NCBI GenBank assembly: GCA_964440115.1
Contig: CAYTPV010000003.1
Coordinates: 434,001-498,000, forward strand
Length of the DNA: 64,000 bases
Direction of reading: 5' to 3'
Origin: JAEWWD01 sp964440115
Lineage (GTDB): Bacteria > Bacillota > Clostridia > Christensenellales > CAG-138
Position numbers and translations under genes: made by a program. A model generated the notes under the pieces. The model saw nothing but the letters and a program-made list of their open reading frames with translations. It was not told the DNA's origin and did no database searches. Position 1 is the first letter of the stretch, and every line of letters begins with the position of its first letter. This document shows, piece after piece, positions 42,685 through 50,837 of the stretch.

Positions 42685-42975
42685 CTAGTCCCTAAGCTGC
42701 GATGCGATACGGCGGCGAAGTTCGGCGTACTCGTTATCATGATGCTTTGCTGTATGTTCATCGAGCATTTGTATGATCAAATAGGCCAGATTGGATGAGT
42801 AGGTCAACGTTTGATTATCAAGCTCATGCATGATCCGGCGGCATGCGCCTTTATAGAATTCTGCTTCCTGGATGTTCGGTTCTTCCGGCGTTTTTTGACA
42901 CAGAATTCTGTATCTCTCTTTAAAAACTTCTGAGATGAGAGGCAAATCAGTTTTCAGAATTGTGGCAGATTTCAT
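42685..42975 (-). CDS. Small protein of unknown function
   Basis: 96 aa, helical, with LISEVFKERYRILCQKTPEE, YKGACRRIMHELDNQTLTYS and AYLIIQMLDEHTAKHHDNEY. GGGAGGGACAGAAGT precedes the ATG. It lies between the lipoprotein gene and a duplicated tail of that gene, so it was probably inserted with the Shedu segment. No family recognised. Confidence 0.65.
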   Translation of the reverse strand: MKSATILKTDLPLISEVFKERYRILCQKTPEEPNIQEAEFYKGACRRIMHELDNQTLTYSSNLAYLIIQMLDEHTAKHHDNEYAELRRRIASQLRD

Positions 42976-43136
42976 ACTTCTGTCCCTCCCTTATCTATTC
43001 ATAAGGTGATATTGAAGCAATGAAGCAGAACTCCCCCTGTCATTTAGTTGTTATATGTATTATAGCATAGCTTGTTGTATATATTTTGCCCCTCTTAGTT
43101 CATATATTGCTATTTGGATGTTTTGAAAAGATTCGC

Positions 43137-43187
43137 ATGACGGCACGAAATGGACGCTAGCCGCCGAGGTGACACCTGTGGGCAGGC
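43137..43187 (+). pseudogene. Remnant of the 3' end of a lipoprotein paralogue
   Basis: ATGACGGCACGAAATGGACG and the following 25 bases match 42573-42620 of the lipoprotein gene with scattered changes (decoded YDGTKWT then AEVTPV versus YDGTKWT then ADVKPV). No upstream part of the gene is present. Confidence 0.75.
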
Positions 43188-44270
43188 TCAATGTTGTGTG
43201 TTTTTAGAAAACACCAAGGTACTCTTTGCCTTATTTAGAAGCTGCTGATAAGTAATTACTTGCATGTTGTGATATGAAGCATTAAGGATACGCAAATAAT
43301 GAGACTGGCTTGAATCCAACTCTACGCTAGAACCGTATAAAACTATACCGCGCGGTCTAATAATTCTGCAACCATTCTTATCTTGATATATCTCATCGGT
43401 ATTCTTGCGCTCTAATTCAAAAATATAATTTTGAGTTTGTGCAATTGCTTTAGTAAGATTCGAAGAGCAGTAGTAATTACCGTGACTCTCATCAAAACGG
43501 AAGAGAATTTCATCAGGAAGTTTTACTTCGATAATATCTATGTAACTTTCAATGTTCTTAGGAATTATATCCAGAATGTTTCGAGCGTTAATTTTATTCT
43601 CCTCCACAATATGTGCATAGTCATTACCAAACATCCAAAGATTCTCTTTTAGAAACATTTGTATTGCAACCTCGTTTTTATAGTTGCCTTTTATAATGTC
43701 TTCGAGTTCTGCAATTGACAATTCCATTTTTTGAATAGACAACAACTTATAAAAGTCATCCGTACTTTTGATATTTGCTTTTATGAGTTGAGCAAATTCT
43801 ATTTGGCTTAGTATTTGCTTCGCAGAGTTTTCAGTCGGGGTTAATGGAATCTTTAATTTTGACTTATCTAATGTTTCAGTTGAAAAAAGCCTATCTAAAA
43901 AGAATTTCAAAGCACGAACAGCATCAGGTAATAGGGTAATCTCTTCTGTCCCATAAGTACCCTTTTCCGTTCTGCGCGAAATATGAACGGCATCCACATG
44001 TTTTCCATCGGTAGATTCAACTAGCCAGCAGTGGATTTTTTGTTGCCCACCACGTGTGGAATATAGAACAACTTTTTCTTCAACATTGAATTCGACAGGT
44101 TGTTCTAATGATTCAGCGACCTTGTCCGACAAAAATGTATACTCAGGTTCTAACAATAACTCCACTTTTCTGAAAGTGGAGCCATTTGGCTTTGCTGTAG
44201 CCTTTGTAAACACAATTTCATCTGCTTTTTTATTGTCATCATATTTGGGATCAAATCCTTTATCGTCCAT
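43188..44270 (-). CDS. Shedu-type antiphage nuclease (DUF4263)
   Basis: 360 aa. The N-terminal beta-rich part (1-150) is variable. The C-terminal DUF4263 PD-(D/E)xK nuclease domain has NEVAIQMFLKENLWMFGND (198-217), YIDIIEVKLP with Asp245, Glu248 and Lys250, and later IAQTQNYIFELE. SduA proteins of this family give single-gene phage defence by nicking or cleaving DNA. A/T-rich base use unlike its neighbours marks it as acquired. GAGGTGAAGAG precedes the ATG. Confidence 0.85.
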   Translation of the reverse strand: MDDKGFDPKYDDNKKADEIVFTKATAKPNGSTFRKVELLLEPEYTFLSDKVAESLEQPVEFNVEEKVVLYSTRGGQQKIHCWLVESTDGKHVDAVHISRRTEKGTYGTEEITLLPDAVRALKFFLDRLFSTETLDKSKLKIPLTPTENSAKQILSQIEFAQLIKANIKSTDDFYKLLSIQKMELSIAELEDIIKGNYKNEVAIQMFLKENLWMFGNDYAHIVEENKINARNILDIIPKNIESYIDIIEVKLPDEILFRFDESHGNYYCSSNLTKAIAQTQNYIFELERKNTDEIYQDKNGCRIIRPRGIVLYGSSVELDSSQSHYLRILNASYHNMQVITYQQLLNKAKSTLVFSKNTQH

Positions 44271-44442
44271 CTCTTCACCTCAAAAATAAGATTAAGATTA
44301 GATCTAAGAGTTTATTTGTGTTTTGTTTAAGTTTAGTTAATCCATATTATGTATGTTATTGTAACAAAGAAATGTCATTTTTTGTAGTCCAGTACTACAA
44401 CAGATAGCAGGATATAGTGCAAATATTGAAAAATTTCACTCA

Positions 44443-44521
44443 TAGGGGGTGCGGGGGGCCGCAGCCCTCCCGCTTTTAAATAAAATAAATCCTCGTCGCC
44501 GCCCAAAAGGCGGCGATACCT
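44443..44521. repeat. Half copy of the GGCGGCGATAC repeat
   Basis: GGGGTGCGGGGGGCCGCAGC, CCTCCCGC, an A/T-rich spacer, then CGTCGCCGCCC..GGCGGCGATACC: the same order as the right end of the element at 27863-28071. It lies just beyond the A/T-rich Shedu segment. Confidence 0.75.
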
Positions 44522-44537
44522 TAATTTCCTCGTATCA

Positions 44538-45275
44538 TTATACCGTATTGCGATTCTTCAAAATGGTATCGTATGTATCTTTATTCAGTGAACCGGTCTC
44601 CTTCAAACCAAAGTCACTCTGAAACTCAAGTATGGCATCTTTCGTCTGTTCGCCAAATTTTCCGTCAAACTCGCCGTTGTAATAACCGAGTTTATATAGA
44701 ATGACCTGCGAGTTCCATATTTCCGATCCTGTGTCACCGGTATACAGCGTGAAGAACGGCCTGTTCTTTTGCTGAATTCTGACCGGGGTTTGCAGCGGGA
44801 CCATATCCGCCAGCTCTTTTGCATCGGCTGTCAGCATTCTGATACAGCCTTTTGAAACATTCTTTTTGCCTATCACCCAGGGCTGTTTGGTTCCATGAAT
44901 CCCAAATATCCCCCACGGAACATTCAGGCCCATCCAAACTCCGCCGAAGCCTTCGCCCCAGGATTCCTTGCTGATGATGATAAAATCACCCGTCGGCGAC
45001 GGTGTTTCGTTTTTCCCGCCCGAGCAGGGGTATGTTTTTTCAAGCATGCCGTTCTTATAAACGCTAAGCGAATTCCGATCCAGATCCACAACGATCTGCC
45101 ACCAGACTTCATCAACGGGTTCATCCTCCTCAAAAGAAGAATAGTTGGGATGTCCGGAATTATGTATAAAAGAGTCGCTCAAAACGCTGTCTGAGAAGTG
45201 GACAAACACGGTGAGTAAACACAAAAGAATGGTAATGATATATAAAAAATCAGAACCGCTTTTTTTGTCTTTCAT
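44538..45275 (-). CDS. L,D-transpeptidase with peptidoglycan-binding domain
   Basis: 245 aa. N-terminal membrane anchor (about 10-30), YkuD catalytic domain with IDLDRNSLSVYKNG-like entry, GIFGIHGTKQPW and the active-site SKGCIRM (His and Cys present), then a C-terminal PG_binding_1 domain (LYKLGYYNGEFDGKFGEQTK). Forms or edits 3-3 cross-links in the wall. The ribosome binding site is weak; MKDKKSGSDF at 45275 is preferred over an in-frame codon at 45341. Confidence 0.87.
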   Translation of the reverse strand: MKDKKSGSDFLYIITILLCLLTVFVHFSDSVLSDSFIHNSGHPNYSSFEEDEPVDEVWWQIVVDLDRNSLSVYKNGMLEKTYPCSGGKNETPSPTGDFIIISKESWGEGFGGVWMGLNVPWGIFGIHGTKQPWVIGKKNVSKGCIRMLTADAKELADMVPLQTPVRIQQKNRPFFTLYTGDTGSEIWNSQVILYKLGYYNGEFDGKFGEQTKDAILEFQSDFGLKETGSLNKDTYDTILKNRNTV

Positions 45276-45424
45276 ACAGCTCAGTCCATTATCTACTTTA
45301 TAAAACCTATGAAAAACGCCGGAAATTAGAATAGAGCTCATGTTAAGAGTACTGGGTTATTAAGAAACGTCTGCGTGCTTAGAAACCACTGCAATGAGAG
45401 CCGTATTTTGCGTTCTTACAGAAA

Positions 45425-45447
45425 AACCGGCGGGGGACCCCGCCGGT
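45425..45447 (-). terminator. Terminator of the YckD-like gene
   Basis: Minus strand ACCGGCGGGG-TCC-CCCGCCGGT followed by TTTTTCTG. Confidence 0.9.
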
Positions 45448-45469
45448 CTTTTGTGTTTGCGGAAATCAT

Positions 45470-45916
45470 TCAGGACGACTTGTTCTTCCTGTATTCCCGC
45501 ATCGCCTTTGCAATGGCATCTGCCTGCGCTTGTGTCAGGGTTTTGTTCTTGACCAACTCGGCAAATGGTCCTTCCGCATCCCGTTTTGCCTTTCGCTCCT
45601 CGAAGTAAGCTTTGCGCTGTTCTTCCGTCATGGAGCTGATTTTTTGACGCTCGGCCTTGTGTTCTTCACGTTTTTGATCGAAGTAGGCAAGCAGCTTGTC
45701 TCCCGTTTCTCTGGTGATGACTTTGTTGGCTACAAGCTCATCGACAAACGCCGTGATTTCTTTTTTGTCAAGCTTGGCTCGGCCTTGCCGGTGCGGCCGC
45801 GATGTGCCAACCGGATTATTTGGGGTTGGCGACGCAGCGTTTGAAGCCAAAGCCGGGCTTGACAGCGCGGTAACCAAGATGAGTGTGGACAGGAAAAAAA
45901 TGAGTTTTCTTTTCAC
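45470..45916 (-). CDS. Secreted YckD/DUF2680-like helical protein
   Basis: 148 aa. Signal peptide (LIFFLSTLILVTALSSPALA), then two helical repeats with DELVANKVITRETGDKLLAY and LVKNKTLTQAQADAIAKAMR, as in DUF2680 proteins. The GGAGG directly abuts an ATG at 45922, so the GTG at 45916, six bases away, is the better start. Charged Lys/Glu/Arg-rich middle. Function unknown; probably a cell-envelope protein. Confidence 0.78.
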   Translation of the reverse strand: MKRKLIFFLSTLILVTALSSPALASNAASPTPNNPVGTSRPHRQGRAKLDKKEITAFVDELVANKVITRETGDKLLAYFDQKREEHKAERQKISSMTEEQRKAYFEERKAKRDAEGPFAELVKNKTLTQAQADAIAKAMREYRKNKSS

Positions 45917-46064
45917 TTTCATCCTCCTTTCCAATGCTATACGCTTACACGCAATGCGAGTGAACATATGCATGATTATTATTCGCTGTCAGCACGAAAA
46001 CATAAACGACATCTCATGCAAAAACATGTAAATACTGGACGCTGCATTTTTATAATCAGTGAAA

Positions 46065-47480
46065 TCATGTATGCCTTTCCACGCTATACCAAGCCTTATT
46101 CAGCAGAGAAACGGCATCGTCAATCTCATCAATTTTGAGAGTAGCGAAGCCCAGCAGCAGCGTGTTCCCGCTGTTATCGGATGGCAGGCTGGAATAATAC
46201 CGGGATATCCCGTATACCTTTGCCTTGCAGTCCGCAGCTGCGTTGATCAGCTCCTGCTCGCTCATGCCGTTATTTACACACAAAGTGAAATGCAGACCGG
46301 AAGATGCGCCTTCCACCTGTGCGCCGGGCAGTTTTTCGTGAATTGCGGCGACAAGCGTTTCCCTTTTCTGCCTGTACAGGTTTCTCATGCGGTTGAGGTG
46401 CCGCTCGAAATGCCCTTCGTCTATAAACCGCTGCAGCGTTTTTTGTTCGATGGTGGGTACGGGGCAAATATAGAAGCTGAGTTTTTCGTGATACAGGCGA
46501 ATGAGCTGTTCGGGCAGAACCATATAGCTTACCCGAAGCGCAGGGGAGAGGGATTTCGAGAACGCGCCCATGTAGATGACCTTCCCCTCACGGTCGATGC
46601 CCTGCAGGGATGGGATGGGTTTGCCAGAATACCGGAATTCGCTGTCGTAATCGTCTTCAATGATATAGCGCTGCCGCTTTTCATACGCCCAGTTCAGCAG
46701 CTGAATGCGCCTGTTGACAGGCATGATGCAGCCCGTAGGGAATTGGTGCGAAGGGGTGATGCACGCCACGTCCGCATGATATTCCTCCAGAGTCTCCGGC
46801 TTCATGCCGTGTGCGTCCAGCGGTACGGATACATATTCCACACGGCTGCTTTTGAACAGCAGATTGAGCTTCTCATACCCGGGATTTTCGATGGCGTACA
46901 CGGAGGAAGCATCAAGAAGCTGTATCAGAAGCTGCAGCAGGAATTCCGTGCCGGAGCTGATGATGATCTGATCCATATGGCATTCTACACCCCGTGAATT
47001 GTGCAGGTAGCGGGCAATGCTGCTCCTAAGGCCGGGATAGCCTTTGGGGTCGCCTGTTCTCAACAGATCCTTGTCGTAATCGTTGATGACCTCTTTAGAA
47101 ATCTTACGCCAGAGCGAAAACGGAAAATGATCGAAATCGACGCCTTGCGGGGTGAAATCATACGCATAGGTCAGCGGCTCATTTTGATTAGTAGAGGCTG
47201 CCTGATTGGTCTTTTCAAGGCGCAGTATGCCATCGAGCTCTGCGACATAATAGCCGCTTTTATTACGGGATATGAGATACCCCTCATCCACCAGCTGGTT
47301 GTACGCCGCCTGAATGGTGTTTTGGCTGCACTGCAGATCCGCCGCCAGCTTCCGTTTAGACGGCAATTTCTCGTTTTTTGCAAAGTTTCCGGCTACGATC
47401 TCCTTTTTTATAAACGCATACAGCTGTTCAAAAAGCGGCGTCGAGGTCTCTTTATTCAGACGCAATGTGATCTCGCTCAT
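46065..47480 (-). CDS. pdxR: PdxR, MocR-type GntR/aminotransferase regulator
   Basis: 471 aa. N-terminal GntR winged helix (LYAFIKKEIVAGNFAKNEKL, SKRKLAADLQCSQNTIQAAY), then a fold-type I aminotransferase domain with IEDDYDSEFRY and PLP lysine in GAFSKSLSPALRVSY. MocR proteins of this type sense PLP and activate pdxST, which is divergently encoded 120 bases away. Several Met codons are possible (47507, 47489, 47480); none has a strong ribosome binding site. Confidence 0.92.
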   Translation of the reverse strand: MSEITLRLNKETSTPLFEQLYAFIKKEIVAGNFAKNEKLPSKRKLAADLQCSQNTIQAAYNQLVDEGYLISRNKSGYYVAELDGILRLEKTNQAASTNQNEPLTYAYDFTPQGVDFDHFPFSLWRKISKEVINDYDKDLLRTGDPKGYPGLRSSIARYLHNSRGVECHMDQIIISSGTEFLLQLLIQLLDASSVYAIENPGYEKLNLLFKSSRVEYVSVPLDAHGMKPETLEEYHADVACITPSHQFPTGCIMPVNRRIQLLNWAYEKRQRYIIEDDYDSEFRYSGKPIPSLQGIDREGKVIYMGAFSKSLSPALRVSYMVLPEQLIRLYHEKLSFYICPVPTIEQKTLQRFIDEGHFERHLNRMRNLYRQKRETLVAAIHEKLPGAQVEGASSGLHFTLCVNNGMSEQELINAAADCKAKVYGISRYYSSLPSDNSGNTLLLGFATLKIDEIDDAVSLLNKAWYSVERHT

Positions 47481-47494
47481 AGCTTCCATCCAAT

Positions 47495-47554
47495 CTGATA
47501 CCATCAAATAATCACATACTGATACTGTTTATACATCCAGTTCCCAATTATAAT
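47495..47554 (+). promoter_or_regulatory. pdxR-pdxST control region
   Basis: CTGATAC occurs at 47495-47501 and 47519-47525, 24 bases apart, followed by a TATAAT at 47549-47554 with a poor -35 (TGTTTA), 47 bases before pdxS. Direct repeats beside a weak -35 fit an activator of MocR type (PdxR). Assignment to PdxR is inference. Confidence 0.5.
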
Positions 47555-47600
47555 AAGGCAATCCTTTCGGAAATTCAATCAGTTGGCGGGGTAAAGCAGA

Positions 47601-48473
47601 ATGAACAGCAGATATGAACTCAACAAGAATCTGGCGCAGATGCTCAAGGGCGGCGTCATTATGGACGTTACGACTCCCGATCAGGCGAAGATCGCCGAAG
47701 ACGCGGGCGCGTGCGCCGTCATGGCACTTGAACGCATACCGGCCGATATCCGGGCCGCGGGCGGCGTATCGCGTATGAGCGACCCGAAAATGATACGGGG
47801 CATTCAAGCTGCCGTTTCCATTCCGGTGATGGCCAAGGTCCGCATCGGCCATTTTGCGGAAGCGCAGATACTGCAAGCCATAGAGATCGACTACATCGAC
47901 GAGAGCGAAGTGTTATCCCCCGCGGATGATGTGTTTCACATAGACAAAACGAAATTCGACGTACCTTTTGTGTGCGGCGCGAAAGATGTGGGCGAAGCCC
48001 TGCGGCGCATATCTGAGGGTGCATCCATGATACGCACCAAGGGCGAGCCGGGGACAGGGGATATCGTGCAGGCCGTGCGTCACATGCGGCTCATCAATCA
48101 GCAGATACGTAAAATTCAGAATATGCGCGAGGATGAACTGTTTCAGGCCGCAAAGGAGCTGCAGGTATCTTTTGATCTCGTTCGCAGCGTATTTGAAAAC
48201 GGCAGGCTTCCTGTTGTAAACTTTGCGGCGGGCGGCGTGGCGACACCTGCGGACGCGGCGCTCATGATGCAACTGGGCGCGGAAGGCGTATTCGTAGGCT
48301 CGGGCATATTCAAATCCGGAGATCCCGCCAAGCGCGCGCGGGCAATCGTGCAGGCGGTCACCAATTACAACGATCCGCGCATTCTGGCGGAATTGTCCGA
48401 GGACTTGGGAGAAGCCATGGTCGGCATCAACGAGCAGGAAATCAGGCTTCTCATGGCGGAGCGCGGGCAATGA
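47601..48473 (+). CDS. pdxS: Pyridoxal 5'-phosphate synthase subunit PdxS
   Basis: 290 aa TIM barrel making PLP from ribose 5-phosphate, glyceraldehyde 3-phosphate and ammonia supplied by PdxT. GGVIMDVTTPDQAKIAEDAG, catalytic Lys79 in VMAKVRIGH, second lysine in MIRTKGEPGTGD and the C-terminal GGVATPADAALMMQLGAEGV are all intact. GGCGGGGT precedes the ATG. Overlaps pdxT by 4 bases. Confidence 0.98.
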   Translation: MNSRYELNKNLAQMLKGGVIMDVTTPDQAKIAEDAGACAVMALERIPADIRAAGGVSRMSDPKMIRGIQAAVSIPVMAKVRIGHFAEAQILQAIEIDYIDESEVLSPADDVFHIDKTKFDVPFVCGAKDVGEALRRISEGASMIRTKGEPGTGDIVQAVRHMRLINQQIRKIQNMREDELFQAAKELQVSFDLVRSVFENGRLPVVNFAAGGVATPADAALMMQLGAEGVFVGSGIFKSGDPAKRARAIVQAVTNYNDPRILAELSEDLGEAMVGINEQEIRLLMAERGQ

Positions 48474-49051
48474 GAATAGGCGTTTTAGCCCTGCAGGGCG
48501 GATTTATAGAGCATACCGCCGCGCTTGACAAACTGGGCGTCCCCAATTTTACTATAAGGAAAAGAGATGACCTCCGCGATGGTCTGGACGGCCTGATCAT
48601 ACCGGGCGGGGAAAGCACTGTGATGGGCAAGCTGCTTATAGAAACGCAGTTGTTCGAGCCGATCAAGGCGCTGATCGACGGCGGATTGCCCGTATTCGGC
48701 ACCTGCGCGGGCATGATACTGCTGGCAGAGAAAATTGCGAACGATGCACATACATACTTTGGCAGTATAGGCGTTACAGTAAAAAGGAACGCGTTCGGCA
48801 GGCAGCTGGGCAGTTTTCGCTCGACGGAATATTTTGCGGGCATCGGCGAAATCCCCATGACTTTCATCCGGGCGCCTTATATCGAAACGGCGAACGACAA
48901 TGTCACGGTGCTGGCTTCGGTAAACGGATGCAAGGTTGCCGCCGAAAGCGGGAATATTCTGGTGACGGCTTTTCATCCGGAACTGACGGACGATTTGAGC
49001 GTACTGCAATATTTTCTGCGCAAAGTTGAGGCAAGATCGGCTGTGAAATAG
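48470..49051 (+). CDS. pdxT: PLP synthase glutaminase subunit PdxT
   Basis: 193 aa class I glutamine amidotransferase. LALQGGFIEHTAALDKLG, IIPGGEST, nucleophile Cys79 in FGTCAGMILLA and the His-Glu pair in TAFHPELTDD. Delivers ammonia to PdxS. ATGA overlap with pdxS gives coupled translation. Confidence 0.97.
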   Translation: MRIGVLALQGGFIEHTAALDKLGVPNFTIRKRDDLRDGLDGLIIPGGESTVMGKLLIETQLFEPIKALIDGGLPVFGTCAGMILLAEKIANDAHTYFGSIGVTVKRNAFGRQLGSFRSTEYFAGIGEIPMTFIRAPYIETANDNVTVLASVNGCKVAAESGNILVTAFHPELTDDLSVLQYFLRKVEARSAVK

Positions 49052-49090
49052 AGAATAGCGGCCACGCCAAACAGGCAGGAGGGTTAAGAA

Positions 49091-49525
49091 TTGAACAATG
49101 AGAACGGGCAGGCAGCGTCGAGCGTATTGGACTTGGGTCCTTTTTACCATGGCACAAAGGCTGACCTGAAGCCGGGAGATCTGCTGACACCCGGCTACAG
49201 TTCCAACTATGGCGAGAGAAAGAAAGCCAACTACGTGTACCTGACCGCGACAATGGACGCGGCCATTTGGGGAGCGGAACTTGCTTCTGGCGACGGACCC
49301 GGGCGAATCTATCAGGTAGAACCAACGGGTCCCTTTGAGGATGATCCCAACCTGACGAATAAGAGATTTCCGGGAAATCCTACGAGATCCTACCGCACCC
49401 AATATCCGCTTCGCGTAGTGGACGAGGTTTTGGGTTGGGAAGGGCACCCGCCGGAAGTGCTTGCGCACATGCTGGAGCACCTTGCAGAACTCAAACGGCA
49501 AGGCATTGAGGCAATCAACGAATGA
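49091..49525 (+). CDS. arr: Arr-family rifamycin ADP-ribosyltransferase
   Basis: 144 aa. FYHGTKADLKPGDLLTPGYS, then YVYLTATMDAAIWGAELASG and GRIYQVEPTGPFEDDPNLTN, then GNPTRSYRT and GWEGHPPEVLAHML are the full Arr signature; the family transfers ADP-ribose from NAD to rifamycins and inactivates them. TTG start with AGGAGGG seven bases upstream; no in-frame ATG near. Forty bases after pdxT, followed by a terminator. Whether it confers resistance here is not shown by the sequence. Confidence 0.93.
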   Translation: MNNENGQAASSVLDLGPFYHGTKADLKPGDLLTPGYSSNYGERKKANYVYLTATMDAAIWGAELASGDGPGRIYQVEPTGPFEDDPNLTNKRFPGNPTRSYRTQYPLRVVDEVLGWEGHPPEVLAHMLEHLAELKRQGIEAINE

Positions 49526-49567
49526 GTGCGAATATTGCGAGTCACCCGTTGCTATTAGTCCATAAAG

Positions 49568-49593
49568 AATACACCTTCAGGGTGTATTTTTTT
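49568..49593 (+). terminator. Terminator after arr
   Basis: AATACACC-TTCAG-GGTGTATT running into a T7 tract. Confidence 0.92.
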
Positions 49594-49738
49594 CGCGCCA
49601 GGGGAAGTTCCGATTTGTATTTTTATTTCTCACCCTGCTCAGGCTTTTTCAATACTTGGGAACTATAATAGCGACATGCTCAAAGAGAACATACTACTGT
49701 ACCCATAACGTGCGGCAGGTCAGGAGGAACCGGGCTTT

Positions 49739-50773
49739 ATGATAAACAAGCATCACTTTTCAAAAGCATTCTCCATTTTGCTGCTTGTTTTATTATTGAC
49801 CCAGACCATGGGGTGCACCACTGACCAGCAGCCGCAGAATACGCAATCCGCACAGCCCCAGACGCCTCAAAACACGCCCACCCGAACCACGCCTCTTCCT
49901 GCGCCAAAGGCGCGGATACAGAATGCCCAAATCCCCACATACACGATTGCATGGATATCGGATACACAGCATTACAGCGTTGAATTCACCGATACCTATA
50001 TTGTCATGACACAATATTTAAAAAACAATCGGCAGAAAATGCATTTGGGATATGTCGTGCATACAGGCGACTTTGTAGATAAAGACAGCGAAATACCGGA
50101 ATGGGAAATTGCCAAGAATGCGATGAATGAACTCTCCGGCATTCCGTATGGCGTGCTTGCAGGCAACCACGATGTGGGGAAGAAGCAGAACTATACAAAC
50201 TATTGTAAATATTTCGGGGAGAAGGAATTCAGCAAATATCCATATTACGGCGGGAGCATGCTGGATAACCGCAATCACTATGACCTGATCACGATGGGGA
50301 ATACGGAATATGTTTTTGTATATCTTGGCTACAGGCCGGACAAGCGGAGCATTCGCTGGGCTAATGAGATATTTCAAAAATATGCCGATAGAATTGGCGT
50401 GCTTTGCTTGCATGAGTATCTCAATACGGACTCGTCGCTGCTAAAAGCGGCGCTCCCTTTGCAGCAACAGGTTGTAAAACCCAATCCGAACGTGTATTTG
50501 GTGCTATGCGGGCACCGCTATGCGCAGGACTGCATCACGGCACAATTTGACGACAACGGGGACGGCAGCATAGACCGAACGGTTTACCAGTGCATAGCAA
50601 ACTATCAGGAGATAGATACAGCAGGCGGTTCAGGGTATATGCGGTTTATCGAGATCAACGAGAATACACAGACGATGTGCTTTTATACTTACTCGCCTTT
50701 GCTCGATCAATATCGGCCCATTCCCGATACCTCCATCTGTCGCAAGTCCTCATTACCCATCCCATGGTTGTAG
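49739..50773 (+). CDS. Metallophosphoesterase lipoprotein
   Basis: 344 aa. Lipobox LTQTMGC (Cys26), a Gln/Pro/Thr-rich stalk to about residue 60, then a calcineurin-type phosphoesterase: AWISDTQHYS, VVHTGDFVD, LAGNHDVG and LCGHRYAQD supply the dimetal ligands. Acts outside the membrane on an unknown phosphoester. GGAGGAACC precedes the ATG. Confidence 0.9.
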   Translation: MINKHHFSKAFSILLLVLLLTQTMGCTTDQQPQNTQSAQPQTPQNTPTRTTPLPAPKARIQNAQIPTYTIAWISDTQHYSVEFTDTYIVMTQYLKNNRQKMHLGYVVHTGDFVDKDSEIPEWEIAKNAMNELSGIPYGVLAGNHDVGKKQNYTNYCKYFGEKEFSKYPYYGGSMLDNRNHYDLITMGNTEYVFVYLGYRPDKRSIRWANEIFQKYADRIGVLCLHEYLNTDSSLLKAALPLQQQVVKPNPNVYLVLCGHRYAQDCITAQFDDNGDGSIDRTVYQCIANYQEIDTAGGSGYMRFIEINENTQTMCFYTYSPLLDQYRPIPDTSICRKSSLPIPWL

Positions 50774-50787
50774 TGTTATACAAGAAC

Positions 50788-50815
50788 AGCCCTGCCACCA
50801 CTAGGTGACAGGGCT
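50788..50815. terminator. Hairpin between convergent genes
   Basis: AGCCCTG, 14-base loop with CACC/GGTG pairing, CAGGGCT. Extended stem AGCCCTGCCACC/GGTGACAGGGCT with a mismatch. U-tract weak on both strands. Confidence 0.6.
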
Positions 50816-50837
50816 GCCGTCTTGTGCAGGGTCAACG

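Noticed and set aside
48485..49501. 338-codon minus-strand frame across pdxT and arr
   Set aside because: Antisense to two clear genes, no motif, no ribosome binding site.
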